The position numbers and the translations under genes were made by a program. The notes beneath the pieces are model-generated. The model did not search any database, was not told the origin of the DNA, and saw only the letters and a list, made by a program, of their open reading frames with translations. Shown here piece after piece: positions 53,546 through 63,121 of a stretch of DNA of 64,000 nucleotides. Position 1 is the stretch's first letter, and each line of letters opens with the position of its first letter. The stretch lies in contig NZ_WHZV01000004.1 of NCBI RefSeq assembly GCF_010667645.1, positions 167,940 through 231,939 on the forward strand, written 5' to 3'. Source of the stretch: Bifidobacterium platyrrhinorum. Its GTDB lineage: Bacteria; Actinomycetota; Actinomycetes; Actinomycetales; Bifidobacteriaceae.

Positions 53546-55033
53546 TCAGTCCTCCGCGCCGCCGAACCAGCCCGCCTTGGACGGGGTGAACTTCAGGTTG
53601 ATCTGCTTGAGCACGGTGTATTCCTTCAGCCCGTCGAGGCCGCCGTCCACGGTCGTGCCGCTCTGCCCGTGGGGGCTGACCGACATGCCCTGGGTGTCGT
53701 CCATATACGTGTTGACCCACATGATGCCCGTGTCCACGCCGGCGCACACGCGCAGCGCCCGGCCCATGTCCGAGGTGAACACGCCGCCGGCGAGACCGTA
53801 ACGTGTGTCGTTGGCGAGCCGGATGGCCTCGGCCTCATCCGTGAAGGTCTGCACGGTGAGCACCGGGCCGAAGATCTCCTCCCGCACGATGCGCATGTCC
53901 GGGGTGCAGTCCACGAACACGGTCGGCTCGACGAAATATCCCCGCGCGAATTCGCCCTCGGTGATCCGGTGGCCGCCGATGAGCGCCTTGGCGCCTTCCT
54001 CCCGGCCGATGCGGATGTAGTCCAGCACCCGTTCCATGTGCCGTTCGGAGACCATCGGGCCGAACTCGGTGTCCGGGTCCATCGGCATGCCGATGCGGAT
54101 CGCGGGAACGCGTTCCTCAAGCAGATCCATCACCCGGCGGTAGGCGGTGTCCTGGACCAGCAGCCTCGAACCCGCGACGCACACCTGGCCTTGGCTGAGG
54201 AAGACGCCGAACATGAGCCGGTCGACGGCGACGTCCAGATCCGCGTCGTCGAAGATGATGAACGGCGATTTGCCGCCCAGCTCCATCGCATAGCGTTTGA
54301 CGCTGGTCGCGGACTTCGCGATGATGTCCCTGCCGGTTTCGGTGCCGCCGGTGAAGGTGATCTTGGCCACGTGCTCGTTGCGGGCGATGGCGGTGCCGAC
54401 CTCGGAGCCGGAGCCGAGCACCAGGTTGACGCTGCCCGCGGGGAATCCGGCATCGGCCATGGCCCGGACCATCATCGCCGTGGCGACTGGGGAGAGCGAT
54501 GACGGTTTGACCACCACCGTGTTGCCGGCAGCCAGTGCGGGGGCCATCCCGGCGGCCGTGGTGCCCATCGAATAGTTCCACGGCGCCAGCACCGCGCACA
54601 CGCCCAACGGCTCGCGGACGGTCACGGTCATCATGTCGCCGTTCGCGGCGGAGGACCGGCCCTGCAGTTCGTGGACGAGTCCGGCGTAGTAGCGGAACGC
54701 GCCGCTGACCGCATACACGTCGTCGTATCTGGTCTCCCGGTATACGCGTCCCACGCTGTTGGTCTCGGCCACGGCCAGTTCGTCCGCACGTGCCTCGATC
54801 AGGTCGGCGGCCTTGAGCATCAGTTCCGCGCGTCCGTCCGGGGTGAGTTCCCGCCATGGCGAGCCGGGCTTGAACGCCCGTTCGGCGGCGGCGACGGCCC
54901 TGTCCGCATCCTCGGCGGTGCCGAGCGTCATCGTCGCCACCGGGCGGCCGTCGGCGGGGTTGATGATCCGTGCCGTCCTTCCGGACGGGGAATCGGCCCA
55001 TTGTCCGTCGATATACATCCTGATGCGGTCCAT
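53546..55033 (-). CDS. NAD(P)-dependent aldehyde dehydrogenase
   Basis: A 495-residue enzyme of the ALDH superfamily, close in style to betaine- or aminoaldehyde dehydrogenases. Motifs: substrate-tunnel LAPWNYSMGTTAAGMAPALAAGNTVVVKPSS, coenzyme-fold ITFTGGTETGRDI, the general base Glu in MELGGKSPF, and the catalytic Cys in SQGQVCVAGSRL. EEIFGPVLTV is near the C-terminus. GGACGGAGG lies just before the ATG at 55033. It is monocistronic. The substrate is not determinable. The ORF remains open upstream, but that part shows no family features. Confidence 0.94.
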   Translation of the reverse strand: MDRIRMYIDGQWADSPSGRTARIINPADGRPVATMTLGTAEDADRAVAAAERAFKPGSPWRELTPDGRAELMLKAADLIEARADELAVAETNSVGRVYRETRYDDVYAVSGAFRYYAGLVHELQGRSSAANGDMMTVTVREPLGVCAVLAPWNYSMGTTAAGMAPALAAGNTVVVKPSSLSPVATAMMVRAMADAGFPAGSVNLVLGSGSEVGTAIARNEHVAKITFTGGTETGRDIIAKSATSVKRYAMELGGKSPFIIFDDADLDVAVDRLMFGVFLSQGQVCVAGSRLLVQDTAYRRVMDLLEERVPAIRIGMPMDPDTEFGPMVSERHMERVLDYIRIGREEGAKALIGGHRITEGEFARGYFVEPTVFVDCTPDMRIVREEIFGPVLTVQTFTDEAEAIRLANDTRYGLAGGVFTSDMGRALRVCAGVDTGIMWVNTYMDDTQGMSVSPHGQSGTTVDGGLDGLKEYTVLKQINLKFTPSKAGWFGGAED

Positions 55034-55055
55034 GCCGTCCTCCGTCCTCCGTCTT

Positions 55056-55080
55056 TCGTTGTTCGTTGTTCGTTGTTCGC
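55056..55080. repeat. 7-bp tandem repeat upstream of the aldehyde dehydrogenase
   Basis: Three perfect copies of TCGTTGT plus a partial fourth, 23 bases upstream of the ALDH start (minus strand reading ACAACGA). It could influence the leader or vary in length. Confidence 0.65.
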
Positions 55081-55310
55081 TGTCGCCGATGAACCCGTGC
55101 GCCATAAGCCGGTGCCATAGCCATGATAGGCGCGTTGACGGGTGGTCTTCCCGCCGTTGCGGCGGCTGTCGTGGTCCGCGGTCCGACGCGGCGGCCGCCG
55201 CGGTCCGGCGCGTCCGTTTCGGATGTCCCGTTGCGCCCGATTGGGGAGATTGTTGGCCGGAAACCGGTTGGGCCGCCACACGGTCATCCCGATAGTGTTG
55301 AATACCCTCT

Positions 55311-55871
55311 GTGAGAAAACTGATCGCACAGCTTATGAAATTCGGCATCGTGGGCGTGATCGCCTTCGTCATCGACTGGGGCATCCTGAACATCCTGGTC
55401 GGCGTGTTCCACATGCACAACGTGATCGCCGCCACCATCTCGTTCATCATCTCGCTGATCTTCAACTACCTGGCGAGCATGAAGTTCGTGTTCAAGCACC
55501 GCGACGACATGGCCCGCTGGATGGAGATCGTCATCTTCGTCGCCGGCGCCGTGGTCGGCCTGTTCATGAACGACGCGATCATCTGGATCTCCACCTACGG
55601 CATGAACCGCGACGCCTTCGTCTCGCAGCATGCCGAATACCTGCTGCGCACGAACGTCGGCAAGCTCGTCGCCACCGCCGTGGTGATGGTGTGGAACTTC
55701 CTCATCCGCAAGTGGCTGCTCGACGACACCCACACCAACGCGATGAACCGTCTCAAGTCCAAGGAGAACCGCCTCACCGCCGAGGAGCTCCAGGCCAAGT
55801 GGGAGAACAGCTTCTCCCACAAGCTCGGCGTCTGGTCCCTGGAACACACCCCCAAGGGCTGGCCGAAGTAA
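55311..55871 (+). CDS. GtrA-family membrane protein
   Basis: A 186-residue protein with four membrane helices: FGIVGVIAFVIDWGILNILV, IAATISFIISLIFNYLASM, MEIVIFVAGAVVGLFMNDAIIW, and VGKLVATAVVMVWNFLIRKWLL. This is the classical GtrA layout with the NY and NF-RKW signatures. The family is thought to help translocate lipid-linked sugars across the membrane. There is a soluble C-terminal tail of about 50 residues. Begins with GTG; no good ribosome site is seen. Stands alone, without an adjoining glycosyltransferase. Confidence 0.88.
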   Translation: MRKLIAQLMKFGIVGVIAFVIDWGILNILVGVFHMHNVIAATISFIISLIFNYLASMKFVFKHRDDMARWMEIVIFVAGAVVGLFMNDAIIWISTYGMNRDAFVSQHAEYLLRTNVGKLVATAVVMVWNFLIRKWLLDDTHTNAMNRLKSKENRLTAEELQAKWENSFSHKLGVWSLEHTPKGWPK

Positions 55872-55916
55872 TACTCCGCTTCCTTTCCGGCGCGAAGGCA
55901 TTGCGTCGGAGGGCCG

Positions 55917-55970
55917 TACATGCGGGAGAGCCGCGTAACGGATGTCCGTTACGCGGCTCTCCCGCATGTA
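55917..55970. terminator. 26-bp perfect stem between convergent genes
   Basis: Positions 55917-55942 and 55945-55970 are perfectly complementary over 26 bp with only two bases between, so the DNA is almost one continuous palindrome. It sits between gtrA (plus) and the MFS gene (minus). No T-run. Confidence 0.82.
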
Positions 55971-55995
55971 TGTGAACCGAAAGGAACGGGCGCCC

Positions 55996-57450
55996 TCACA
56001 CGCTCACTTCGGTGAGCGTCGGCTGCTCGGTCGAGGTCTTGATCTGCTTGAGGCCGATGAGCGCGATCGCGAGCGAACCCAATGCCAGGGCGGTCACGAC
56101 CATGAAACCGCCGTGCGAACCCATGCGGTCGATGAACTGGCCGGCGATCGCCGAACCGGCGGAGGAACCGATCGAGTTCATCGCGCCCATCCACGCCATG
56201 CCCTCGGTCAGGCGCGACGGCGGCACGAGATGCAGCATCAGCTGGTTGCCGTTGATCCACGTGGGCGCCTGGCATACGCCGATCACCAGGTAGATGATCA
56301 TGATGACCCACAGGTGCTTCGCGAACATGAACGACCCGATGCCGAGGTTCACCACCGCCAGGCAGAAGTAGAACCGCTTCCACAACGGGATCGTCCAGTT
56401 CTTCGCGCCGTACACGAGCGCGCCGCACAGCGAGCTGATCGAGAAGCACGCGAACACGAACCCCGTGTACTGCTTCATGTCCGATTCGGTCGCGAACGCG
56501 ATGATCGAGATGCCGGCGGCCGACTGGAACGCGCCCAGGCCGAACCAGGTCACGCACACGGCGATCAGGCCCGGTCCCCAGATCGACGTCTTCTTGCCGG
56601 ACCGGGCGTCGGCCACCGCGCGGTCGATCTCGCGTGAGATCACGGCCTCGTCCGTCACGCCCTGCGCGGTCAGACGGCGGCGCGTCTCCTCGGCCGCGGT
56701 CTCCGCCTTGAGCGCCTCCGCCTTCGCGGCCTCGCGCTCGCGGTACTCCTTGCGCGAGATGCCTTCGGCCCGCGCCAGATCGGATTGCGACGGCGGTTCG
56801 GTCGACAGTTCGGTGAGGAACATGAGCGCGCCGATGACCACGCACACGCCGGTGAACGAGAACGCGAGCAGGCCGGAGATCACGGCCAGCGTGGAGGCCA
56901 GCGGATTGCCGACCACCCACATGCATTCGTCGAGCACGCCGCACAGGCTCAACGCGCGGTTCGTGCGCTCGCGGTCGCCCTTGAGCAGGCGGGTCCAGCG
57001 CGCGCGGCTCATCGCGCCCCACGGCGGGATCGCGGCGAGGAACGGCGTCAGGCAGTACAGCACCCATTCGGGCGCCCGGTTGGTGATCGACGTGGTGAGC
57101 GCGATCGCCGCCGCGATCCATACCAGGATCGTCGGGATGGAGACCTGGCGCTGCCCGAACTTGTCGGTGAGCTTGCCGAGCAACGGCGTGGACACGGCCA
57201 GCGCGATCGCCTGGACGGCGGTGAGCATGCCGGCCAGCGAATAGTTGCCGTAGTAGTGCTGCACGGAGATGGTGATGGTCATGCCGATCATTGGGAACGG
57301 CATGCAGGCGATGACGCCGCCGATCGAATAGCGGGCGGTGTGCGGGATGCGCAGCAGCTCCGCATACCCGCCGAACACCTTCCGCCCGATCTCCCCGATC
57401 GCGGCCGCGACCGGCGTACGGCCCGAATCATTGCGTGTGGTTTTGGACAT
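55996..57450 (-). CDS. Major facilitator superfamily transporter
   Basis: A 484-residue transporter with about 12 helices. The MFS motif A variant is LLGKLTDKFGQRQV after helix 2. A long cytoplasmic middle loop is charged and probably coiled (GISRKEYREREAAKAEALKA...). Helix-rich segments include GISIIAFATESDMKQYTGFVFACFSISSLCGALVYG. The ATG at 57450 has GGAG about 10 bases upstream. No substrate can be given; drug or sugar export is possible. Confidence 0.88.
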   Translation of the reverse strand: MSKTTRNDSGRTPVAAAIGEIGRKVFGGYAELLRIPHTARYSIGGVIACMPFPMIGMTITISVQHYYGNYSLAGMLTAVQAIALAVSTPLLGKLTDKFGQRQVSIPTILVWIAAAIALTTSITNRAPEWVLYCLTPFLAAIPPWGAMSRARWTRLLKGDRERTNRALSLCGVLDECMWVVGNPLASTLAVISGLLAFSFTGVCVVIGALMFLTELSTEPPSQSDLARAEGISRKEYREREAAKAEALKAETAAEETRRRLTAQGVTDEAVISREIDRAVADARSGKKTSIWGPGLIAVCVTWFGLGAFQSAAGISIIAFATESDMKQYTGFVFACFSISSLCGALVYGAKNWTIPLWKRFYFCLAVVNLGIGSFMFAKHLWVIMIIYLVIGVCQAPTWINGNQLMLHLVPPSRLTEGMAWMGAMNSIGSSAGSAIAGQFIDRMGSHGGFMVVTALALGSLAIALIGLKQIKTSTEQPTLTEVSV

Positions 57451-57680
57451 GCTGCACCTGCTCCTTTCCGCTCCCGATTGGATGTCCCCCGTCGGCGTGG
57501 CGTTGCCGTCGGAGCCCTCATCGTTATTGATGTGCTGTCCTGTTGGTCGCGCAAAGGTCGTGCGTCGCTTGCACGCGCACGTTTGCGTCGCGGCCACTCT
57601 ACGCGGGACCGTTCCGCGACACGCGGTAGATTGGAAAGACACGCGTCCCGTCCATGTCGACCGTCGAAGGAGTCCGGAAG

Positions 57681-58340
57681 ATGACCGCCACCACCATCCA
57701 TTTCGTGCGTCACGGCAAGGTGTACAACCCCGATCACCTGCTGTACGAGAGGCTGCCCGACTTCCACCTGTCCGAGACGGGCCGGCGCATGGCCGAGGCG
57801 ACCGGACGCTACATCGCCGACAGCCCGCAGATGAACACCGTGAGCGCCGTCTACTCGTCGCCGCTCGACCGCACGCGCGAGACCGCCGGGGCGATCCTCG
57901 ATGTGTTGAACCCGGTGCGCGAGGCGCGCGGCCAGGAACCGCTCACGCTCACGACCGACGCCCGCGTCATCGAGGCCGGCAACGAGTTCCGGGGCAAGCG
58001 CATCGGCCACGGCGAAGGCGCCCTGTGGAGGAACGGCAACTGGAAGCTGGTCGCCAACCTGTGGCGGCCCAGCTGGGGCGAATCGTACGCGCACATCGCG
58101 GCGCGCGTCGGCGAATTCGCACGCGAGAAGGTGCACGAGCACCCCGGCGAGCAGATCATCGTCGTCAGCCACGAATCGCCGATCTGGTCCTACCGCCACC
58201 TGCTGGAGACCGGCCACGCCGAACACTGGATGTTCCTGCGCCACACCGCGCTCGCCTCCATCACCTCCATCACGTTCGATTGCGGGACCGGGCGTGTGAT
58301 GTCCATCACGTATGTCGACCCGGCCGCCGGCATCGCATAG
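57681..58340 (+). CDS. Histidine phosphatase family protein
   Basis: A 219-residue enzyme of the phosphoglycerate mutase-like family. The catalytic RHG is in IHFVRHGKVYNP (residues 5-16). Supporting residues are in VYSSPLDRTRETAGAI and in the second His of IIVVSHESPIWSYRHLL. AAGGAG lies 8 bases before the ATG at 57681; an in-frame ATG at 57654 has no site. It acts on a small phosphoester or a phosphoprotein; true glycolytic mutase is unlikely because of its divergence from GpmA. The 349-aa protein follows 41 bp later. Confidence 0.9.
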   Translation: MTATTIHFVRHGKVYNPDHLLYERLPDFHLSETGRRMAEATGRYIADSPQMNTVSAVYSSPLDRTRETAGAILDVLNPVREARGQEPLTLTTDARVIEAGNEFRGKRIGHGEGALWRNGNWKLVANLWRPSWGESYAHIAARVGEFAREKVHEHPGEQIIVVSHESPIWSYRHLLETGHAEHWMFLRHTALASITSITFDCGTGRVMSITYVDPAAGIA

Positions 58341-58381
58341 GCGCACACTAGAATCGTCACGTGAAGACGCAAAGGAGCATG

Positions 58382-59431
58382 ATGACCGAACTGAACACCG
58401 AAGGCATCGCGCGGGTGGCCGCCCTGCCCGCCGTGCGCGGGGCGGCGCGCGAGGCGGCGCGGCTGATCGCGCTGTGGCCGCTTACCGACGCGATGAGGAT
58501 GGACAACGACGCGAAATACGGCGAAAACCTGCAGGTGCGCGTGACCCGCGCGTTCGCCCGCATCCTCACCGGCGAGGACGTGACCGTGCCCGACGCCGAA
58601 TTCGTGTACGAGGGCGCCGACACGATCCCCGGCCGCCCGCAGGCAGTCGTCGACGCGCTGCTCGCCGCCAACGACGCCTACGACGCGCTCGCCGACTTCT
58701 CCGACACCGGCGACGCGACGCTCGTCGACGACGCCGCCGCCGATCTCGGCATCGCCTGGGACGACGCCGCGTCCGTGCGCGTGCATGAGACGTTGGACGC
58801 CGTTGAAGCCGCCGTGGACGACGGCGCGTTCGACGCGGGGGAGTACGCGGTCGCCGGCGACGGCGACGGGAACGGCGATGCGGCCGAAGCCGCTGGTGCG
58901 GCCGGTGCCGCCGCCGTGCCGGTCGACGACGACGCGTTCGAACCGTCACCCGCGCTCGTCGACGCGATGGCGCACCGGTTCGCGGTCGCGCTCGCCGTGT
59001 GCGACGCGCTGCTCGACGCGGTCGCGGACGGCAGCGGCGCGGCCCTGGTCGGCTCCGCCACGCCGGTCGACGATGCCGCCGTGCGCGCCGTGCTGCCGCT
59101 GCTGCTCGTCGTCAACGAGCTGCGCGAGCAGATCTCCGTGCCGCGCATCTGCCTGACCGACGTGCAGATCCGCGACCTGGTCGCCGCCCGCGCCGCCGCG
59201 CCCGCCGGATCCGCCGCCGAGTCGACCGACGCCGCGCGGCTCGACGCCGTCGCCGCGTTCGTCGCACCGCTCGCCGCCGCCGAATGGGCGAAGCACCGCG
59301 AGGACGTGCTGTGGGATCCGGCCGAAGCCAAGAAGAAGGCCAAGGAGGAGGACGAGAAGCGCAACAAGGAGGCGCTCGCCGCCAAGTTCGCCCACGTCAA
59401 GAACGACAACAAGGAGACCGTGGAACTGTAG
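58382..59431 (+). CDS. Acidic Ala/Asp-rich hypothetical protein
   Basis: A 349-residue protein I do not recognise. It is strongly acidic and rich in Ala, Asp and Val, with an ordered N-terminal part (IARVAALPAVRGAAREAARLIALWPLTDAMRMDN), a low-complexity Asp/Ala/Gly stretch around 160-190, a second helical part, and a basic Lys/Glu tail (AEAKKKAKEEDEKRNKEAL). There is no signal or membrane helix. AAAGGAG lies 5 bases before the ATG at 58382. TAGAAT 6 bases before an in-frame GTG at 58361 allows an alternative leaderless start. It probably shares a transcript with the histidine phosphatase. Confidence 0.7.
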   Translation: MTELNTEGIARVAALPAVRGAAREAARLIALWPLTDAMRMDNDAKYGENLQVRVTRAFARILTGEDVTVPDAEFVYEGADTIPGRPQAVVDALLAANDAYDALADFSDTGDATLVDDAAADLGIAWDDAASVRVHETLDAVEAAVDDGAFDAGEYAVAGDGDGNGDAAEAAGAAGAAAVPVDDDAFEPSPALVDAMAHRFAVALAVCDALLDAVADGSGAALVGSATPVDDAAVRAVLPLLLVVNELREQISVPRICLTDVQIRDLVAARAAAPAGSAAESTDAARLDAVAAFVAPLAAAEWAKHREDVLWDPAEAKKKAKEEDEKRNKEALAAKFAHVKNDNKETVEL

Positions 59432-59469
59432 CGCGGTCCTTGGGACTCGAGGTTGTGCATATATCGGTG

Positions 59470-59519
59470 GGGGCGTCGCCTGTGACATGGATTCATCACC
59501 ATGTCACGGGCGACGCCCC
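59470..59519. terminator. 21-bp stem between convergent genes
   Basis: Positions 59470-59490 pair with 59499-59519, with one wobble, around an 8-base loop. It begins GGGGCGTCGCC. It lies between the acidic-protein gene and the DUF805 gene. No T-run follows. Confidence 0.75.
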
Positions 59520-59602
59520 GCTGCGGTAGAGAGGTTTCGACGGTCACCGACGCGATGTGGGACGCGATGTGACGCATCCGTTCCGTGACCGCTGCGTCCG
59601 CG

Positions 59603-60871
59603 TCACCGGCCCTGCCAAGGGGTCTGCGCGGGTTGCCCGTCGCCGTCCGCGTTCCCCGTGGCCGACGTTTCGCCGGGCCCGGCGGCCAGGCCGTTCGGAT
59701 TGGCCGGGTTGTACTGGCCGAGCACCGTGGCGTCGGCGTCGAACGGCGTCTCGTCGGCCGACGGATACTGCGGGGCCGGCTCCTGCGGCGTCTGCGGTGC
59801 GGGGACGCCGTACGCCGGTGCGGAAGACGCGGACGGCATCGGCGGCACATTCGGCGTGAACAGCGCGGGCGCCGAGGATGCGGCCGGTGCATTCGCCATG
59901 GGGGTCGGGGCCGGTGCGCCGTACGGCGCATACGGGGACTGCGCACCGGGCACCGGCGCCATCGGCGCTCCCGGCATGGGGGCCGGGGTCGGCGTGGGCC
60001 GCGCGTCGAACCGTGCGCCCTCCGGCTTGCTCGGCAACGCCATGAACACGATGTAGAGGATGCCGGCGGCGAGGTTCAGCAACGCGCCGATGACGAGCGC
60101 GATGCCGCCTCCGGCCGCGGCCGCGCCGTACCCGCTGCCGCCGCCGAACAGGGCGCCGGCGCCGCCGATGAGGAACGATGCGCCTCCCACGAGTTCGAGG
60201 ATGCCGCCCAGGAAGATCGCCCCATAGATGATCGCCATCCACCAGCCGGGCCTGTCCGTGTCATGCAGACGACGGACCGACAGCGACAGCGTCGGGATGA
60301 TCACGGCGAGGTCGTACAGAAGGGTGAGGAAACCGAGATCCACGTTGGTTGTGCTGTGGATGAGCGCGATGAGGATGCCGAGGACGACGCCGATGATCAC
60401 GTTGCACAGGATCACCCACCAGAACTCGCCGCGCGAGGCGCGGCCGGAGAACACCACGTACTTCTTCCAGAAGCGGATGAACGCCTTGTCGATGGAGCAC
60501 CCGTAGTAGGGCCTGTCCAGCGGGGGCTCGTCGGTGAAGCCCGGCGCGGCGGCCGTCTGCATGTACGGGTTGGGAGCCGCATACGGGTTGGCGGGCTGGG
60601 AATACCGCTGTCCTCCGGCCGGTTGCCCGCCGTACGGCTGTTGGCTGGACTGGTAGGGCTGTGTGGGTGTGGGTGTGGGTGTGGGTGTGGGTGCGGGCTG
60701 CTGCTGGGCCGCCTGGCCGTATGCCGGCGCCGCGCTCGCCGTATTCCCCTGATACGGCGCGTACGGCCGCTGCGGGGCCGGTGCGGGTTGTGCGTACGGG
60801 TTGGGGGCCGGCTGCCCGTCGGACGGCGGCGTCGGATTCGATGGCAGCGGAACGTTGCTTGGATTGCTCAT
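59603..60871 (-). CDS. DUF805 family membrane protein with Pro/Gln-rich ends
   Basis: A 422-residue protein. A long N-terminal Pro/Ala/Gln/Tyr-rich part (1-115), including a (PT)5 run, leads into the DUF805 domain: FWKKYVVFSGRASRGEFWWVILCNVII, then three or four helices and SVRRLHDTDRPGWWM. A second low-complexity part rich in Pro/Ala forms the C-terminus. DUF805 is common in actinobacteria but has no proven function. AAAGGGG precedes the ATG at 60871. Monocistronic. Confidence 0.88.
   Translation of the reverse strand: MSNPSNVPLPSNPTPPSDGQPAPNPYAQPAPAPQRPYAPYQGNTASAAPAYGQAAQQQPAPTPTPTPTPTQPYQSSQQPYGGQPAGGQRYSQPANPYAAPNPYMQTAAAPGFTDEPPLDRPYYGCSIDKAFIRFWKKYVVFSGRASRGEFWWVILCNVIIGVVLGILIALIHSTTNVDLGFLTLLYDLAVIIPTLSLSVRRLHDTDRPGWWMAIIYGAIFLGGILELVGGASFLIGGAGALFGGGSGYGAAAAGGGIALVIGALLNLAAGILYIVFMALPSKPEGARFDARPTPTPAPMPGAPMAPVPGAQSPYAPYGAPAPTPMANAPAASSAPALFTPNVPPMPSASSAPAYGVPAPQTPQEPAPQYPSADETPFDADATVLGQYNPANPNGLAAGPGETSATGNADGDGQPAQTPWQGR
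60661..60696. repeat. In-frame hexamer repeat within the DUF805 gene
   Basis: Five copies of GTGTGG followed by one GTGCGG. On the coding strand they spell alternating Pro-Thr. Changes in copy number keep the reading frame, so strains should show different (PT)n lengths. Confidence 0.8.
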
Positions 60872-60995
60872 GCTTCCCCTTTCGAAGTCACGTTTCCGCC
60901 TCCATTCTTCCAGCATCGCCTGCAAAAGTGAACCTTCACGGGCCCGTCGTCCGCATGCCGTCCCACGTCGCCCTTGCGCGGCACAATAGGGGACT

Positions 60996-62537
60996 ATGAC
61001 TGAAGCCGAACACGCGAACGAATCCGCGAAAAACCACAAGCCCGAACTGCCGAAGGACGTGCGCGTCCGATTCTGCCCGTCCCCGACCGGCACCCCGCAC
61101 GTCGGCATGATCCGCACCGCCCTGTTCAACTGGGCCGAGGCGCGCGCCACCGGCGGCAAGCTCGTCTTCCGCATCGAGGACACCGACGCCCAGCGCGACT
61201 CCGAGGACAGCTACAACCAGATCCTCGAATCCCTGCGTTGGCTGGGCATCGACTGGGACGAGGGCATCGACGTGGGCGGACCCCACGGCCCGTACCGCCA
61301 GTCCGAGCGCACCGACATCTACAAGGACGTCGCCGCCAAGCTGCTGGCCGCGGGCTACGCCTACGAATCCTTCTCCACGCCCGAGGAGATCGAGGCCCGC
61401 AACGTGGCCGCCGGCCGCCCGAAGGCCTTCGGCTACGACGGCTACGACCGCGACCTGACCGAGGAGCAGAAGGCCGCCTTCCGTGCCGAGGGCCGCAAGC
61501 CCGCGCTGCGCATCCGCATGCCCGACGAGGACATCGCCTTCGACGACCTCATCCGCGGCACCATCGAGTTCAAGGCCGGCTCCGTGCCGGACTACGTGAT
61601 CGTCCGCCCGAACGGCGACCCGCTGTACACGCTCACCAACCCGGTCGACGACGCGATGATGGACATCAACGTCGTGCTGCGCGGCGAGGACCTGCTGAGC
61701 TCCACCCCGCGCCAGATCGTGCTCTACCGCTACCTGATGGAGCTGGGCATCGCCAAGCAGATGCCGCTGTTCGGTCACATGCCGTACGTGATGGGCCAGG
61801 GCAACAAGAAGCTCTCCAAGCGCGATCCGGAATCCAACCTGTTCAACCACCGCGACGCCGGCTTCATCCGCGAGGGCCTGCTCAACTACCTCGCGCTGCT
61901 CGGCTGGTCCATCGCCCCCGACCGCGACGTGTTCTCGATGGACGAGATGATCGCCAAGTTCGACGTTCGTGACGTGAAGGCCAACCCGGCCCGCTTCGAC
62001 CTCGACAAGGCCATCTCCATCAACGCCGAGCATGTGCGCATGCTCGAGCCGCAGGACTTCCTCAACCGTTCCGTGCCGTACCTGCACCGCGACGGCGTGG
62101 TCTCCGCCGACAGCTGGGATGCGTTGACCTCCCGCGAGCAGGAGATCCTGACGGCCGCCGCGCCGCTCGTCCAGACGCGCGTGCGTCTGCTCGGCGAGGT
62201 CGCCGGCATGGTCGGCTCCCTGCTGTCCACGGACGAGTACATCGAGCCGGACGACGGCGCGAAGAAGCAGCTCAAGGATTCCGCGCCGGCCGTGCTCGAT
62301 CTGGCGATCGCCGCGCTCGAAGCCGTCTCCGAGGACGAGTGGAAGACCGACAACCTGCATGAGACGCTGAACAAGGCGCTCGTGGAGGAGGGCGGCTACA
62401 AGCCGCGCCTCGCCTTCGGCCCGGTGCGCGTCGCCATGTCCGGCCGCCGCGTCTCCCCGCCGCTGTTCGAGTCCATGGAGATCGTGGGCCGCGACCTGAC
62501 CCTCGCCCGTCTCAAGGGACTGCGCGCGCATCTGTGA
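60996..62537 (+). CDS. gltX: Glutamyl-tRNA synthetase
   Basis: Charges tRNA-Glu (and in actinobacteria usually also tRNA-Gln, for later amidation). It is 513 residues. The class I HIGH-type motif is [21 protein letters not shown] (the HIGH is HVGM), and KMSKS appears as KKLSKRDP. The N-terminal catalytic domain also has [16 protein letters not shown]. The C-terminal helical anticodon domain follows. The two tRNA-Glu genes and one tRNA-Gln gene lie directly downstream. Confidence 0.97.
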   Translation: MTEAEHANESAKNHKPELPKDVRVRFCPSPTGTPHVGMIRTALFNWAEARATGGKLVFRIEDTDAQRDSEDSYNQILESLRWLGIDWDEGIDVGGPHGPYRQSERTDIYKDVAAKLLAAGYAYESFSTPEEIEARNVAAGRPKAFGYDGYDRDLTEEQKAAFRAEGRKPALRIRMPDEDIAFDDLIRGTIEFKAGSVPDYVIVRPNGDPLYTLTNPVDDAMMDINVVLRGEDLLSSTPRQIVLYRYLMELGIAKQMPLFGHMPYVMGQGNKKLSKRDPESNLFNHRDAGFIREGLLNYLALLGWSIAPDRDVFSMDEMIAKFDVRDVKANPARFDLDKAISINAEHVRMLEPQDFLNRSVPYLHRDGVVSADSWDALTSREQEILTAAAPLVQTRVRLLGEVAGMVGSLLSTDEYIEPDDGAKKQLKDSAPAVLDLAIAALEAVSEDEWKTDNLHETLNKALVEEGGYKPRLAFGPVRVAMSGRRVSPPLFESMEIVGRDLTLARLKGLRAHL

Positions 62538-62983
62538 CGCGTTTGTGACGCGTTTGTGACGCGCTCCGCACGATGTTCGTGTTCGTGCGATTTCAAGGCT
62601 CCCCAGTCTCCTGTGCTCCTCCGACGAGGGCATCGGGAGGCTGGGGAGCCGTCGTTCAGGCCGAGGTGTCGGCCAGGTGCCGGCCGCGTCCCGTTCTCCT
62701 CTGCGCTTCCTTCGGGGAACCGGCAGCAGGGACCTCTGACGCTGCCTCTTTCGTTTCTTGGGTTGCCGTCACCCCGGTATTCGTCGTCGCCCGGCGCGGC
62801 CCGCCGCCGCCATCGTCGGGAGCCTGCGTTGCGGATTACGGCCGGTTTTTAGCTATTTGCATCGTGATGTCAACCAAGGAGTCACAATGTGACACGCCGA
62901 TGTTGACGAAGGTGGAGGGCTCCCGTATATTAATCACTCGTTGCGGTTCGCCGCGGCAGGCGGAAACGCCGACAAATGAATAA
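62538..62983. other. Intergenic region between gltX and the first tRNA-Glu
   Basis: It contains a tandem 11-bp repeat (TGTGACGCGTT, three units from 62533, starting inside the gltX stop) and a gltX terminator-like hairpin GGCTCCCCAG (62597-62606) / CTGGGGAGCC (62641-62650). A 13-bp palindrome GTCACAATGTGAC lies at 62881-62893. The tRNA promoter follows: TTGACG (62903-62908), 17-bp spacer, TATATT (62926-62931). No protein gene is seen. Confidence 0.75.
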
Positions 62984-63056
62984 GCCCCCATCGTCTAGCG
63001 GTCTAGGACTACGCCCTCTCACGGCGCCAACACCGGTTCAAATCCGGTTGGGGGTA
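62984..63056 (+). tRNA. tRNA-Glu (CTC), copy 1
   Basis: A 73-base cloverleaf. Acceptor GCCCCCA pairs with TGGGGGT, discriminator A, CCA not encoded. D-arm TCTAGCGGTCTAGGA, anticodon loop CTCTCAC with anticodon CTC at 63018-63020, and T-arm CCGGTTCAAATCCGG. Decodes GAG. The promoter is at 62903-62931 and the terminator is at 63066-63095 (AAGACCCCG/CGGGGTCTT). Confidence 0.97.
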
Positions 63057-63065
63057 CGAACAGGA

Positions 63066-63095
63066 AAGACCCCGGCTCGATCGAGTCGGGGTCTT
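63066..63095 (+). terminator. Terminator of tRNA-Glu copy 1
   Basis: AAGACCCCG (63066-63074) pairs with CGGGGTCTT (63087-63095). The inner GCTCGATCGAGT can extend the stem. It begins 9 bases after the tRNA. Confidence 0.8.
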
Positions 63096-63121
63096 CGCGT
63101 ATCCGCGGGCGTTCCGGCCGG

